Translations under genes and position numbers: made by a program | In this document: positions 11,581 through 24,417 of the stretch, piece after piece | How positions within the stretch are numbered: the first letter of the stretch is position 1 | How the letters are laid out: every line of letters begins with the position of its first letter | NCBI GenBank assembly: GCA_013180625.2 | Contig: SNVD02002577.1 | Span: forward strand, 620,001-684,000 | DNA length: 64,000 nucleotides | Reading direction: 5' to 3' | Source: Boswellia sacra | Taxonomy: Eukaryota; Streptophyta; Magnoliopsida; Sapindales; Burseraceae | The notes under the pieces: model-generated | What the model was told of the DNA's origin: nothing | Databases searched by the model: none | The model's input: the letters and a program-made list of their open reading frames with translations, nothing else

Positions 11581-13262
11581 TTAAGAGATGGTATCAATGT
11601 AGTCATCATCACTTGTATCCTAAAACCTTTTTGTTTGGACTCGACCTTACTGACACCTTGTTGGGCTTATTGTGCTTGCACAATGAACTCATGTAGTTTG
11701 TCTTAATGAATCAATGCTTCGATCTGATTTCTCAAGTTATAACAATCAGCAGTATTATGGCCAAAATCTTCATGGAAGTCACAATACTTCCTTTTGTTTC
11801 TTTTCTCTAGACTTCCTCTAATTGGGGGCGACTTCTTGTAAAAATTTTGTTCCCGCATTGTAACAAGTATTTGTTCCTTGGTTGCTGTCAAAGGTGTGAA
11901 ATATTTGTATTGAGTAGAGCATTTCTGTCTATTTGAATTTTGCCCGATGGTAGAATCGCGTTCTGTGATTCTGGATTTTCTTCCAGACTGACTATCTTCC
12001 CGATTATCATCTCTATTCTTTCGTTTACTAGTCAGACCGAAGAACTCTCTTTTTGCCTGAAAAAGTTATTCAGCTTCAGCCATCTTTAATGCACGCTCGT
12101 AAGCCTCAGAGTATGATCTTGGTTTATTTTCCTGAAAAGAAAACCAAAGCCTACTCAAGCGTATGTTATGAGTGATTTTGTCTAATGCATATTGATCTTC
12201 GGAAGCATCAAGCTGTATCACATCATTATGAAACCTATTAACAAAGCTTCGAAGAGACTCTCCCTCTTCTTGGTGGATTTCCAAAAGCGAGGAAACTTCC
12301 CGCTCAAGACTTTTGGCCCCTTGAAATTGGTTAGCAAACTCTCGGTACAGATGTGAGAAAGAATGGATACTTCTTGGTCGTAGCTTTCTGTACCATGTTC
12401 GAGCTGGACTTGCGAAAGTTAAAGGGAAAGTCTTACACTTCCCATCATCAGAAGCCCCTTGCACGTCCATTAGCTCTTTATATAGTTGAATATGAGCCAA
12501 TGGATCAGACTACCCAGTATATGGTGCTATTTGCAGCATGGTAAACCTCCTTGGTGGTCTGACTCATTCTACTCTCCCAACAAATGGTGATTCTAACTCT
12601 CTCAAAGGATCATAGCCTCTAGTCTAAGTGTTATTTGAATCATGAAGGTTGTCAATTTGTTCCTTCAGATATCGAACTCTGTCTTGCCATTGATCTACTT
12701 GGTCAAGGCCTTTTTTATCATCCTTTCGCTTAGATTGCCTTCGTGCATCAAGTGAATACCTTATATCACTTCTGTCGAGAGTTTCCCCTTGAGTGTAGGT
12801 GCTCCCTGATGCACTCTTTGTGATCGATCTTGCATTCTTATATGTCAACGAGTCTCTTCTAGAGTTATCCCGATGTCTACAACGAGAATCAATAGCATTG
12901 TCATCTTTTGGCTCCTTTCCCTTCTCATGCTTGGATGGATCCTCATGGCTTTGGTGATCATGAACATGCTTTGTCTCTTTGGTTTTATTTATCTGCTCCA
13001 TCATTTCCTTCATTTTATCATGCATCTCACGATTCTGTTGGGTCAGGTCTCTCATTTTCGCATTAGCATTAGGAGCCTTTGACTTTTTGGCCCCAACGTT
13101 TACTTTCGTCGTTTTTCCTCGTGGTTTCTTTCCCTTTACAATTTCTCGCAAAGTTTCACCAATGTTTCTCGTATCCCGAGTTTCTGAAACTATTGCCATG
13201 TGAACCTCATCCAAATTTGTAGTAATGACTTTTTGTCTGTATCTCCCCACAAACGACGCCAA
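11580..13262 (-). pseudogene. Degenerate gag of the LTR retrotransposon
   Basis: A single minus-strand frame runs through 12624-13262, 12066-12500 and 11703-11891 and is broken by in-frame stops. Three lie between 12624 and 12500, one near 12064, and more follow after 11703. The first part is a charged linker region. The second is a retrotransposon gag core (WYRKLRPRSIHSFSHLYREF and FVNRFHNDVIQLD). The third has a CDFHEDFGHNTADCYNLRNQ segment, the plant gypsy gag form just before the nucleic-acid-binding region. Gag forms the virus-like particle in intact elements; this copy cannot. No frameshift is needed to align the three blocks, only stop codons. Confidence 0.8.
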
Positions 13263-13263
13263 C
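13246..13263 (-). other. Putative primer-binding site of the LTR element
   Basis: The minus-strand bases abutting the 5' LTR read TTGGCGTCGTTTGTGGGG, similar to the complement of the 3' end of tRNA-Asp. Confidence 0.5.
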
Positions 13264-13945
13264 TGTAGACACCAAAATTTCGTCTACTTGAAGAATACAT
13301 GTGGTAAACTTGTGCGAGAGCCGAGCACCTACTGAACAGAAGAAAAATGGTCAGAGGATTAGCCAATGGGAAGTGCCGGCTAAGACTCTCTGACATTCAA
13401 GTCAGTGACTGAAAGAAATGTGTTTAGTTGAGAGTGTTCTATCCTCCCTTACCCTAAGTCCTGGCGTTCTTTTATAGTGGAGTCTTAGCTATTTTTAACT
13501 CTTGTTCAACAAGGATTTAGTCATATATGATAGACTCTAATTTCGAATTTAATGTCTATCAGGATGAAGATAACCCTCATGATTCTGATAACAATCAGTT
13601 TTACCGTATCATCTTCAATCTCGACTAGGAGGGATCATATAAGTAGTCGATAATTTCGAATTCGGAATCTATACTCGGTAGATGACTTATTTAGCTTATC
13701 TTGAAAATTCAAATTCAAATTCATCTATTAGATAATTTTGACTTGGAAGCGTTAGTAAACTCAGATGCTTTACTTGGTAAATTGAGTTCCATCAGCCTTG
13801 AACTCAACACTACCGACCTGATATACTATGAACTTATGAAAAGTTTACCTGATATACTCTGAACTTATGAAAAGTTTCACTCAGTAGCTGTATAAAGATT
13901 CTATTCGGTGATTTTATATCACTCTAAAATTCAGATCAATTGACA
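13264..13945 (-). repeat. 5' LTR of the gag-only retrotransposon
   Basis: Direct repeat partner of 6623-7281. It carries a 31-bp tandem duplication (13816-13846 and 13847-13877; units share GAACTTATGAAAAGTTT) that is single in the other LTR, so the duplication arose after insertion. Confidence 0.82.
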
Positions 13946-16900
13946 TTGTAGAATCTTGAATATATAAATAATAGCTTATTAGAGTATGATTTGAGATAAA
14001 AGTAATAAATCATCAATCCCAAATAAAGAAATGGTTGGATTTCTTCGAAACAAGATCCTTCAATCCCATATGAAGGCCGGCTAGCACGAGACATGTAGAC
14101 CACAGCAGAGATCATCAAGGAATAAAATAAAGATATTATTATTGATGATTTTGTTTGAAATCATTTTTCGACAAAACCAGGTGGGTTCGCTTATCTTCCT
14201 CGCCTGCCACATGGCAGCCCCTCAAAGTCCCAAAACACAGCCCTGGGCCCCATCCCTGTCCACTGACAGATATGTTCTGCCGACATTTGCCTTTACGTGC
14301 TCATCCATAATTTGATGTTACCTGATTTGATATCTTACGTGCAATTATTATTCTTTCCCTCTATTTTATGTAAATTAATGGATTTTATTCCCAAAAAAAT
14401 AAATATATAAAATACCCATTGTGAGATTTTTATTCAAACGGTTTCGGCGAACTGATCTTCTTATTAGAGTCGGGGTTTCACGATACTATAGAACCCATTG
14501 CATATTTAAAGAATAAAATATTAAATTATTATGTTTTATATGTTGTACCTGAAGCAGAAAATTGTTCGGTAACTAGGCCGACTCGTTGGATCCACAAGGA
14601 CAACTAATAAATGTGGCATTTATGAGGATGCTTCTAGGCGATTTAGTGTAATGTTTCAATGACCACTGACATAATGTTACATGCAATAATTGTAGTGTTT
14701 ATCTTGTCGAATTTATAACACAAATCGTGATATTTATATTGCCGAATCAAAAAGTTACTTATCAAGATATGCTATATAATTGATTAAAGGTTCATTAGAT
14801 TGATCGTGATGATAATTATTAATGGGATTCATATAAAAAATAAATTGTTCATTAATTTCAATCAAAATGAGATTAATGATAAATAAACCGCCCTTGTGAT
14901 GATGACGTCAAAGGGTTTCGCCCACAGATCTTTTTATCAGAATATTATTGATGGGATTTAATTATGGATGTGATAAATGCAGTAAACTTTAGCACGTGTG
15001 ACAGATTTCCATTGGTTAGGACCTTGAATTTAAGTTTAGGACATAGCGCAGGATAACGTTCAATTTTGTTGATGATTGTAATAAACCAATTATAGGAAGT
15101 CATAATTAGAGGAGGACGAGGGTTAATTAATAAAACTTAAATAATTAATTTATATATATATATATAATTAGAAGAAGAAGAAAATTATTGTGAGTAAAAG
15201 ATCAGAGCTTCAAAAACTTTTGATGCTAACCACTCCACTATAGCCAGCGGTTGGCGGACCTACATAGCTTGCCAATTACCAATAACTGTCAAATCAGTGG
15301 GCGAGTTTGATAGATAGACAACCCAATAATGATGATTTAAAAAGAAAATCACAAGGTGGCTTGATTTGTTTTTGCAAACAGTTTCCCTTACAATATAAAT
15401 CTAACTATTCAAGATGAATTTATTATGCGATATTTTCCTCCAAGTGTTCTTCTAAACCGATCTCCAAGTTTCAGAAATGTTTTATGTATTTGAGAATTAA
15501 GAAAAAGAGAAACTTAAATTTAAGAGCTTAATTTATTGATGCATAAAATGGAAACAAAGAAAGAATGAAGTAGCTAGAGATGCTTGGCATATGTAGGTCA
15601 TAGAGAAGAAAGCTTTGAGCAGTTAAGAAATCATTATCGATGGTCCAAGTTTTGGATGTAGGTCAGATGGGTTCTTCTGTTCTGCTCGCGATGATAATGA
15701 TAGTGAGCATGCTGATAGTGACAAACAAATGAAAACTTATATAAATTAAATAAATAATTAAAGCAAATCGCGGCTTAAATATTTGTTGATGTTGCCAATT
15801 TTGTATATATTAATTAATCTGTGTGCATGCATTAATCCCGGGACTCTAATTAAACTGGCCTAAAGTTGTATTTACATGGGCAAGGGCAGCTTTTTTGATA
15901 AATATTCATGAGGGTAAGCAATTTCTTACTTCAATTCATTGTATGATTACTATTGTTAATTCATGATGTAAACATGATAGCAAAGTTAGATATTTTTTAT
16001 GAAATTAGCATAATCTGATTCAAAGTGTAATCTCATTTCATTCTCACCACTTGTGGAGCACATCCAAATCAAGTTGAATGCTAGGCTGGAAGAAGCTGGA
16101 TTTTCCTCCTATTTGTCACTCTTCCATTTAACCTAATGTTCGGTCAACAAATCAATTCAATACTAATCCAACTCAAATGGCCAATTTATTTTCTGGGTTT
16201 TAGATGGTTTGTGTATTTCGACTATAGTGAAAATTAGTGAATGTGAATATATACTCTCATTTTCCGAAACAATTTATTCTTATATATATGTATTCTTTTT
16301 AAGAGATTAGTTGTTTAAGACATTTGTTGATATATTACAAACCAGTCAGGCCGAAAAGGAAATGTTGTTGGTTTCATTAATTTTTATATTTTTTAAGAGG
16401 CAATTCAAAGTTCAAACAAGATACGGTCAAAAAAGTACAAAGATATAAAAGAATAAAACTAACAAACAAGAGCAAAAATTCTTAATTTGTTTAACTAAAT
16501 AATAAATTTATGATGACCCAATAACATATATTGAGAATAACAACACAAATGTGTAATCTATATGTGAAAGGCCAAGACAAGACCAAACAAATTGCTTGAA
16601 GACATAATCTTTCTGTTTTGTTATTGAACGAAGAAGAGCCATATGATCATCAACAGCAAACCATATATCAAATGTGATATTAACACGCAATTCTTTTTAT
16701 ATAGAATATAATAACACCAGTAAACGCATCTATGTATCTCTTGCATGAAGCTTTATATTATGTATAATTATAATTTCAGTACTATCTTGGAGGCTTGCTA
16801 TTGTGCCCTACTACCAAACTTTTCAACGACTCTATCTAGTCGGCAATGAAAAGCTCTTGAATATTGAAAAATCCGTCAAAGGTGGTTCATTGCCTCACAA

Positions 16901-17471
16901 TAAACAAAAAATTAAAAATCCCTATCATCAGAACAAACTAAGATCTTCCTAGGAGGTTTCATTTGGCAGCTTTTAATAAGAAAGGAACATAAAAAGTTTA
17001 AGCATAGAATTTATGTCGTGGGAAATTCTGTTGGCTTGCTGCCTGCTGCCAGTTGGAGTGTTTGGGCAGCAGCGGCTATGGCTACTGTGTATGTTTTACT
17101 CTATTATTCTAACCACTATCCCATCAACCAAATGGGCGTGCTTTAAAGCAGTACTTAAAGGACAATAATTCCATTAAAATGCTACAAACAAGTAGATTAC
17201 AAATGATAAAATGACAATCGAAAAGAGCATATGCAGATACAGAAAATGCATGGTAGCATGCCCGATGGATCTTCTGTCAAAGACAAGGATTTATCATCCA
17301 AACCAAAGCTAATGTGTTTGATCTTATACATTATTTTACTCTTGACTTATAATACGCAAGTAAAGTAATGGAATCATTTCATTCTCCCTTTGAAATAATA
17401 TAAACATACATACCCAGATGCTAATTATGCATTATATATATATACAAAATGGCGTTTGCTGAAGCTTATTT

Positions 17472-17512
<41 letters not shown>

Positions 17513-19870
17513 ACCTTCGAATCGACCCTTTGGGCCGTTTGTTTTGAATATGGCATTCCATTACTCTGATGTTATGTATTTCCCGAACATAGATCCGCTC
17601 TATATTAGAGCCAGAAGGCCCATACAAGCCACAGTGTCGTTTTGAAGCCTTTTATAAACCCATTTTGTCCATTAACAAACAGCCCGTGTCTCCCCTCATT
17701 GTAATTTGTAAGTTTGTAACAAATATAACTCATTAATTATGAGTCGCTGTATTTGGCTCCATTTTTATTTTTATGTCACAGTTACTCTAAAGTAATCCTA
17801 TTAAAGAGAGAATAAATCTAAATAATTAAACACATGTTATTTACTATGTTGTGAACCTAGTTGCCTTAAACACTTAGAATCATAATTGACTTGCTATGTT
17901 ATATTAGAATTTTGTAATCAAAGTTAATTTTGTTTGATATTATATATTTTTCTTTAATTTTATAAAAGTATGTTATTTTTCGAATTATAGAGAAAGAACT
18001 CATTACATGGGAAGACTATTTTGACAAACAACTAAGATATAATTGAGCTAAATTTTTTGTATTTCTTTTATGTTCATAATTTGTATTCGAAGCAATCAAA
18101 TCTAACCTATTTTTGTTAGGGAACAATCTTTCAATATCATAATTTTGTTTTAATTTGTATATAGTTGATTATTGAAGATGCTTCATGCCTTGCAATCTGA
18201 ACTTAATCTATCTTATTTTTGTTCGGAAAATTGATTATTGAAGATACTTGATTAAGCTCTAATACTAAGTATCTCGGGAAAAAAATATCATAAGGGTAAC
18301 TTATTGTAAACGAAGTAGAGCAGTCAGGATTTAATAATTACGGTACGTCCACTACATGTAACGTCAGCATCGATCCACGTTGCGTTCAGCCACTCGACGG
18401 GGAAGGGGCCTGCTTTTGTGGTGACGAAAAGACACGAGACGTCCCCATCCCAATAAATTCACTTTCATTTCTGGGCACTACTGAGTCACTGACCTGTGAA
18501 CTTAGCTCTCATTCCTCTGTTGGCCCGTGGATTGCGGTAAAAAACTTTCAAGTATAATAAACGGAGGTAATTGGATTAATTCCAGAACCAAATTTCCCCT
18601 ATGTTAGTATATATGTTACCTAAAAGTTATATAGAAATCACTTACCGAAAAGATGGATCAAATTCACCCCACAAGTACTCAAGCGTTGAGAATAACTTTT
18701 TAGAGATGGAAGAATTTGGGTAGACAAAGCATCATGGGATGGAGATGTGGATGTGGGGCTAGAAATTTCACTTTCATTTGATGGGGCTTATTTTGCTAAA
18801 ATTATATTTAGATAATAATTTCTATTAATTAGGAAGTGATTTGTTATTGATTTGGTTATTACATATCATATTTTCATGATTTCATGATTTTACGTGATTT
18901 GTTGTATTGCCTCTTTAAAGATTGTTTTAGATTGGATAATATAAAAAAAATTCGTTAATGTTTGATTCCTTTCGATTATTTAGGTTAGAAAACTACAGTT
19001 GTATCAAAGCTTGTAACATATTTAACTTTCTAGTTGTTAATTCATATGATTATAATCTTCTAAGAAATAGTTTCCATCTGGGTTTGGGATACAAATATTT
19101 TCACTTAGTGTATATCCGAGTTTAATTGGCACTTGGATTGATCCTTTCGCATGGAAAGATAGTATAAATACTTCATATATGTTTGATAATTGGGAAAGAG
19201 ATTGATGCCATTGTGGAAATCATATGTGATGATTACCGTAAAATTGTAGGCAAACCCATATACATGTATAAGAGCTTAGGTTAATTTATATTATCCCTCT
19301 TTCTCTTGCCTCAGTCTGTACGTACACACCCAATAATTTGTAAAGCATCGAGTAGATGTCTTTTCTGTCTCAGTGTTTCCCTCCTTTACACAGAATTTCA
19401 AACATCATGAAATTCATTCACAAGCAGAAAAGCAAAAAGACAGATGATGTACTACAAGAGAATTCAGAGTCATGCGGAGGAACGGTGGCTTGGTCCCTAA
19501 GTTTTTTTCAACCCATCTATAATTCCAATTCTCTGCCCATCTCTGCTTTCCAACAAAGTTTCTTCTTGCCAATCATTTTTCTTTTTCATCGTGAGAACAA
19601 TAATAGTAAATTAGTAATGGTAATACTGTGTTAATTATACACATTGCACGTGCTGAAACTCTTCGAAGTCGGAGAGATTTAATTGTTTGTGCTCTTCAAT
19701 TAATTAATAGCCTATATATTGAAACAACTCAGGAGGAATAGGCAAAGAAGAAGATGGTGAGTTGGGTAGAGACAGCAACTTCCAATTATTTAATTTTCTT
19801 ATAGCAGATTCAGTGGCAGGTCTTCCAAGGTCAAGAAAAAAAAATAATAAAAAGGGTGATAGTACTTCAA
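13946..19870. other. Gene-poor intergenic region
   Basis: About 5.9 kb of AT-rich DNA. Open frames on both strands (for example 13936-14118, 16508-16690, 19356-19634) are short and show no domain or splice pattern I can support. It contains a (CA)n tract near 17475-17510 and a less AT-rich patch at about 18340-18540. Confidence 0.5.
17475..17510. repeat. (CA)n microsatellite
   Basis: About 36 bp of uninterrupted AC/CA dinucleotide in intergenic DNA. Confidence 0.9.
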
Positions 19871-19878
19871 TTTTTTTT

Positions 19879-20302
19879 TTAACTTGCCAATAAGATATAT
19901 AGGAAATGTGTCAGCAGAAGAAGTTGGATTAAATTGATGAAATCAGAGATACACTTGTTAGCATTAGGGGGGGCAGGAAACGAAGTGAACATTTGAAGAG
20001 AAGCTTCTGAGATTTGAGGTCCTCTCCTGACCACAAAGCCTAGAGCGGAAGGCATTAGATTCTCAAAAGATTCAAGAAATCGAGAACGAAAAGACTTATA
20101 ACTAGCCAAAGTCCTTGAAGAAATTCTGTTACATCTTCCCTCTTCACACCCACTGGGCTTATATGGGCCACTTGACTGCAGCCTTTTACAACATTGCTGA
20201 TGTTTATGAGGGCCTCTTTTGTGGATCTGGAATCATCGAAGCCCGACAACACTCGCAGATTGGATCGGAAGCTAATTTTCTAAATGCACTCACTGGCCCA
20301 GC
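19879..20302 (-). pseudogene. Coding-like fragment with frameshift, possible retrocopy (unknown protein)
   Basis: Two minus-strand frames, roughly 20300-20074 and 20109-19879, join into one sensible protein stretch if one base is missing near 20075. The left part reads SGFDDSRSTKEALINISNVV and GVKREDVTEFLQ; the right part reads ASYKSFRSRFLESFENLMPS. The first frame has no ATG in reach and a stop just upstream. About 10 A residues on the minus strand follow the end of the second frame directly, which would fit a processed copy, but no target duplication was found. I do not recognise the protein. It could instead be exons of an unannotated gene, or chance. Confidence 0.3.
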
Positions 20303-20621
20303 CCAGCCCAACCTACGAGAAACTTTTGTTGCATTTACATATTAACAAGTTTAATCCAATCAATTGCTAGGCGAGACAAGAATGTGAAGAGCTTCATAAA
20401 TCATTTATGAAACGAGCTAAGATAACTGTCAAGTAGTATGGTAGTTCATAGTTATATTTTTACAGTTTACACTTCCTAAACCCAAAATCTTGTCTTCCGC
20501 AATCACTACTCTAACATTTCCCACCAAAGCCCTAATTGAATTGACATTTTAATTCTCAAACCTTCCATGAAAGAAAAAGACTTAGCTTTAGCCTAAACCC
20601 TACAATTTGGGGAAAATTGGC
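20303..20621. promoter_or_regulatory. Upstream region and 5' UTR of SWC4
   Basis: About 320 bp separating the broken fragment from the SWC4 ATG. It holds AAAGCCCTAATTG near 20527 and a telo-box AAACCCTA at 20595-20602, only about 20 bp before the ATG. Confidence 0.5.
20595..20602 (+). promoter_or_regulatory. telo-box before SWC4
   Basis: AAACCCTA motif in the leader of SWC4. Telo-boxes are enriched near the starts of plant housekeeping genes (known). Confidence 0.55.
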
Positions 20622-22916
20622 ATGGACGCCAAGGACATCCTGGGACTGCCCAAAACTCAGTTGCAGATAACTCAAGAGAAGAAATCTCGACCCCAGAAGG
20701 AACCCCAAAGGAAACCCGATGGCATCTCGCGCGAGGTAATTGGTTTAATTATATGTGAATTTCGGTCACTTTTTTTTTTTTTTGCTTTGTTTGATTTTGT
20801 TTTTCCTAAATTTGGCGTTGAATCGTAGGTTTATGCGCTTACCGGCGGCCTGGCGCCGCTTATGCCATCCATTGATGTGTCTCAGTTGAAGAAACGACCA
20901 CCGTCGGATGAAAAGGTATTTCAAATTGGTTACTTTTTGAATTGTGTGTACTTGGTGATTACGCATCCGTTACAATTCGGCAATGTTAAAATGTTGGACG
21001 TTGTTAGTTGATGTTTCGGAATGGTTCAACCTGGAATTATGATGATGTGATTTCTGAAACAACAAAAATAATGACAAAAATTGATCCTTTGCATTCAGAT
21101 CACTTGGCAGTGGCTTCCTTTCACAAGTTCTGCTCGAAAAGATGATTTGAAGCTCTACCATTGGGTAGGTTTTTGTAATTTTTGGATGTTATTGTAAACT
21201 AGCTATGTGGGCAATCTGAGAATGAGTGTTTAAGATGTCTTGTGGTCTCGTATATCTCTTCAGGTTAGAGTTGTGAATGGTATTCCACCAACAGGTGACT
21301 ACTCTTTTGCCAAATATAACAAGGTATCACAAACTTGCTCTCATCTTTTCGTTATTCTAACAACAATTTGTAGTGCTGTTATTTGATTATTTTCTTTGAA
21401 ATTTTTACTTAATAGTTGAATCTGTTCGTTTATTTGGTTTTTGCAGTCTGTTGATGTTATAAAATACACAAATGAGGAGTATGAGAAGCATTTAACTGAT
21501 CCTGTAGGTATCAACTCAAGATTAAATTATTGTACTTTATTATCCTAATTTATGAGGACTGTGCGAAAAAATTTGGAAGGGGAATTATTTTTCCCATTTG
21601 TACTGATAATACCCTGTCGATAGTATTTGCTTATTTCTTTTTTGATACATGTGTTGGTTAGATGTGGACCAAAGAGGAGACAGATCAATTATTTGACCTG
21701 TGTGAAAGATTTGATCTTCGCTTCATTATTATAGCTGACAGGTTTCCATCATCTCGGTCTGTGGAGGAACTGAAGGATCGTTATTATAGTGGTACTTTTC
21801 TCTGTTTGCTGGGCTTATCATTAGTTTTTAACTTTTCTCTGTGTGAAAGGTTTGATCATTTATTGTTTGATTTGACACTTGTGAATATAGTACTTTTTCT
21901 GAATTGATCTTTAAGGACCTATTGATCGCTTTTGATGGTTATGACACTTTTTATTGTGTAGTATCTCGGGCTATACTAATTGCTAGGGCTCAATCTCCTG
22001 CCGATGTTTCAGCTCACCCTCTTGTTAAGGTGTGATTGCTTTATAGGCGTAACTTTTAGATGAATGTACTACAGCTACAATTTCAACTTTGTCATTTCCC
22101 TTTTTGATTTAATATTTGGTAAATTGGATTCGAAGTGTGATATCATGTTGTTGTTACTGGTTTAGTTTTTGGGCTTTCTGTCTGTGCAGGACCCTTACAA
22201 TGTTTCACAAGAGATAGAACGCAAGCGTGCATTGTCGATGGTCCTCTCGCAAACTAAACAGCAGGAGCGTAAAGATGCTGAGGTTTTCATTTTACTCTGC
22301 ACTCTCATTAGTAAATCTGTAATGTTAACATTTCAGCACCGATGTGAATTTGAAATGTTTAATAAACTGAAACAATATTTTTTCTCAGGTTTTGGCTGAA
22401 GCAAAAAGAATAGCCGAGTCACGCATGGCAGCACGGGTATGTGTTGGTCTAGATATGTGGTTTTGTTTCTCTCCCACAATTAATGATGTTCACATTATGA
22501 CTAAAGGGAGATGTGTTTTTATGTCCTATTTGAAACAAAAATAGCAATCAGAGGCAGGAAATTTGTAAACTAGTGCTTGTTATAAATGGCAATGATATCT
22601 CCGATTTGTGCTCAACCGTAGTAAAACAGTGTCTTTCTGCTTGAGCAAACATGCATCCATGTACGGTTATGTTTGTTTCATATAATTACCAATTTTTCTG
22701 CCTTTTTAGGCTGCTGAAGAGGCTCAGATGCCTGTTGCATCTCATGTGGGTTCAGAACCCGCTGACAGGGCTATTGTTCCTAGCGATACTTTATCACCTT
22801 CATTAAATGTTCAGCTTCCTTCGGCAGTGGTTGCACCTTCAACTTCAATACTGGCTGATAGCGCTTCTACTTTGGCTTCTCTGCGCATGGTATGTCTAAT
22901 AATTGGTTCCCAAGTT

Positions 22917-22975
<59 letters not shown>

Positions 22976-24417
22976 TTCCTCTGGTTGGAAAACATGGTTC
23001 ATCCTTTGTAGGCACTAACATTTTTTTAGCTTCTTTTTCTGTGTTCTGCGATTATTTATTTCACTGAAAATTTTGTGGAGGATGCGCCTAACTGTCAACT
23101 GTTGTTTGGAATGCCATCCTCCTTCCCCGTCTCCCTTGTGCCACTTCTGTAAAGTTTTATCTCTAATATCCGTGTGCTTATCATGTATTCCACTGATTGG
23201 AAAAATGTGCAGCTTAGGGTTTATTTGAGGACCTATGCATTGGAGCAGATGGTGCAAGCCGCAAGCTCATCTGCTGGACTTCGAACTATCAAGCGGGTTG
23301 AGCAGACGTTACAAGATCTTGGGGTTTGTTTCTTTTTTCCTGAAATGTTAATGCATGCAGATACTCATTGTTTATAATGCTACTTATTGTTGATAATATT
23401 TTTATAATAAGTGGATGGTAAGACTTTTATAATTTTTTTTTTTTAATTCATTTTACTTCTTTAGAAAGTATGAATCAATGAGATGCACAATCCTTGCACT
23501 GCTGTGAATCTTCCATCAATTTGATGTTATTTAAATTCCATCAATGAATTGTATCAATATTAAAACTGATAGCTCTTGAAATCTTTCACAGGTTAATTTA
23601 AAACCTAAAGTTCCAACTAAAGCCGTTTGTGCAGAGCATCTTGAATTAAGAAAAGAAATATTGACTCTATTAAATCTTCAGAAGCAGGTAGTGTGTATAT
23701 AAAATTATTCTCTAGAATGAGCTTTCCTTTGTCTTTTTCCTTTTTTTTTTTTTTGAGTCATATTTAAGCTTTCAAGTTGACAAATGTGCACACATTGGTA
23801 AAGATTTGAAAGAAAAGAAATGGGGTTTTTGCCTTCATTTATTGATCTTGACATGTTTGACTTGTGGGCATGGTTAAGCTGCAATATAAGGAGGCAGAAG
23901 GTTCATCTTACCGTGATGGTGCATACATTGACATGCCTGGCACTCCGAAGGTTACTGAGCTGATTATTTATTATTTAGTTTTTAATCATCTGGCCTAGTA
24001 AGCATGCTATTCCTAGTATTAAATCTGAAACAATTCTGAAACCGTTCACAGCGTTCGCAACGTGGTGGGGATCAGGATCGTACATTTGTTCCAGACTCCA
24101 TAAGTTTTGGAGGTAACACATTTCAGTCTTCCCTTGAATTTGTTCCTTGTATAAGTAATTATGAACTGTAATTCAATGTTTTATTGGAATTTCAGTGGAT
24201 AGAGTTGGGAAAAGGGACCAGAAACGTAAGGTACATTACAATTTGCTAATTAATTCTACGCTGTTGTGCTTTGACTTTCCCTTCTAGCTACAGATCTTTG
24301 AGGGTTTTAATATAGTCTTTTTTAACCTGTGAATTTAAGGGACCTGGAAGATTATCAGAGGTGCCATCATCACCAGCTCATAAAAGGCCTAGAAAAATGA
24401 AAGCGTCGGATCTATAA
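20622..24417 (+). CDS. SWC4: SWR1-complex protein 4 / DNMT1-associated protein 1 homologue, 16 exons
   Basis: Exons: 20622-20735, 20829-20915, 21099-21164, 21264-21323, 21447-21503, 21662-21791, 21962-22029, 22190-22282, 22389-22436, 22710-22889, 23213-23323, 23592-23687, 23879-23950, 24052-24112, 24196-24230, 24340-24417. All borders are GT-AG and the frame joins throughout, giving 451 residues. The protein is a nuclear subunit of the SWR1 and NuA4 chromatin complexes, which deposit H2A.Z and acetylate histones. Seen: the N-terminal [10 protein letters not shown] block, a Myb/SANT-like segment at residues 129-175 ([20 protein letters not shown] ... ELKDRYY), a basic helix ([20 protein letters not shown]), then a DMAP1-type C-terminal region ([18 protein letters not shown]). 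It ends in a basic [11 protein letters not shown] tail typical of a nuclear protein. Length agrees with the Arabidopsis protein (about 440). Exon 10 is Pro/Ser rich and least conserved. Confidence 0.95.
22921..22972. repeat. (TC)n microsatellite in a SWC4 intron
   Basis: Fifty-two bp of uninterrupted TC, about 30 bp after the exon 10 donor. Confidence 0.9.

Larger units (their letters stand above)
6623..13945 (-). mobile_element. LTR retrotransposon, gag only (Ty3/gypsy-like), old and interrupted
   Basis: Two direct repeats, 6623-7281 and 13264-13945, share long stretches and both run TGT...ACA, so they are the LTRs of one element transcribed on the minus strand. Directly inside the right LTR, the minus strand reads GTTGGCGTCGTTTGTGGGGA. 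This resembles a primer-binding site for tRNA-Asp (about 14 of 18 positions, by my recollection of that tRNA). A gag reading frame follows, but no protease, reverse transcriptase, RNase H or integrase motifs are visible, so it was probably non-autonomous or lost pol. By eye roughly a tenth of LTR positions differ, indicating an old insertion. No 5-bp target duplication is evident at the outer ends. A hAT-like element sits inside. Confidence 0.8.

Noticed and set aside
19356..19634. 92-codon plus-strand frame
   Set aside because: Hydrophobic, low-information composition, no motif and no splice partners; likely chance.
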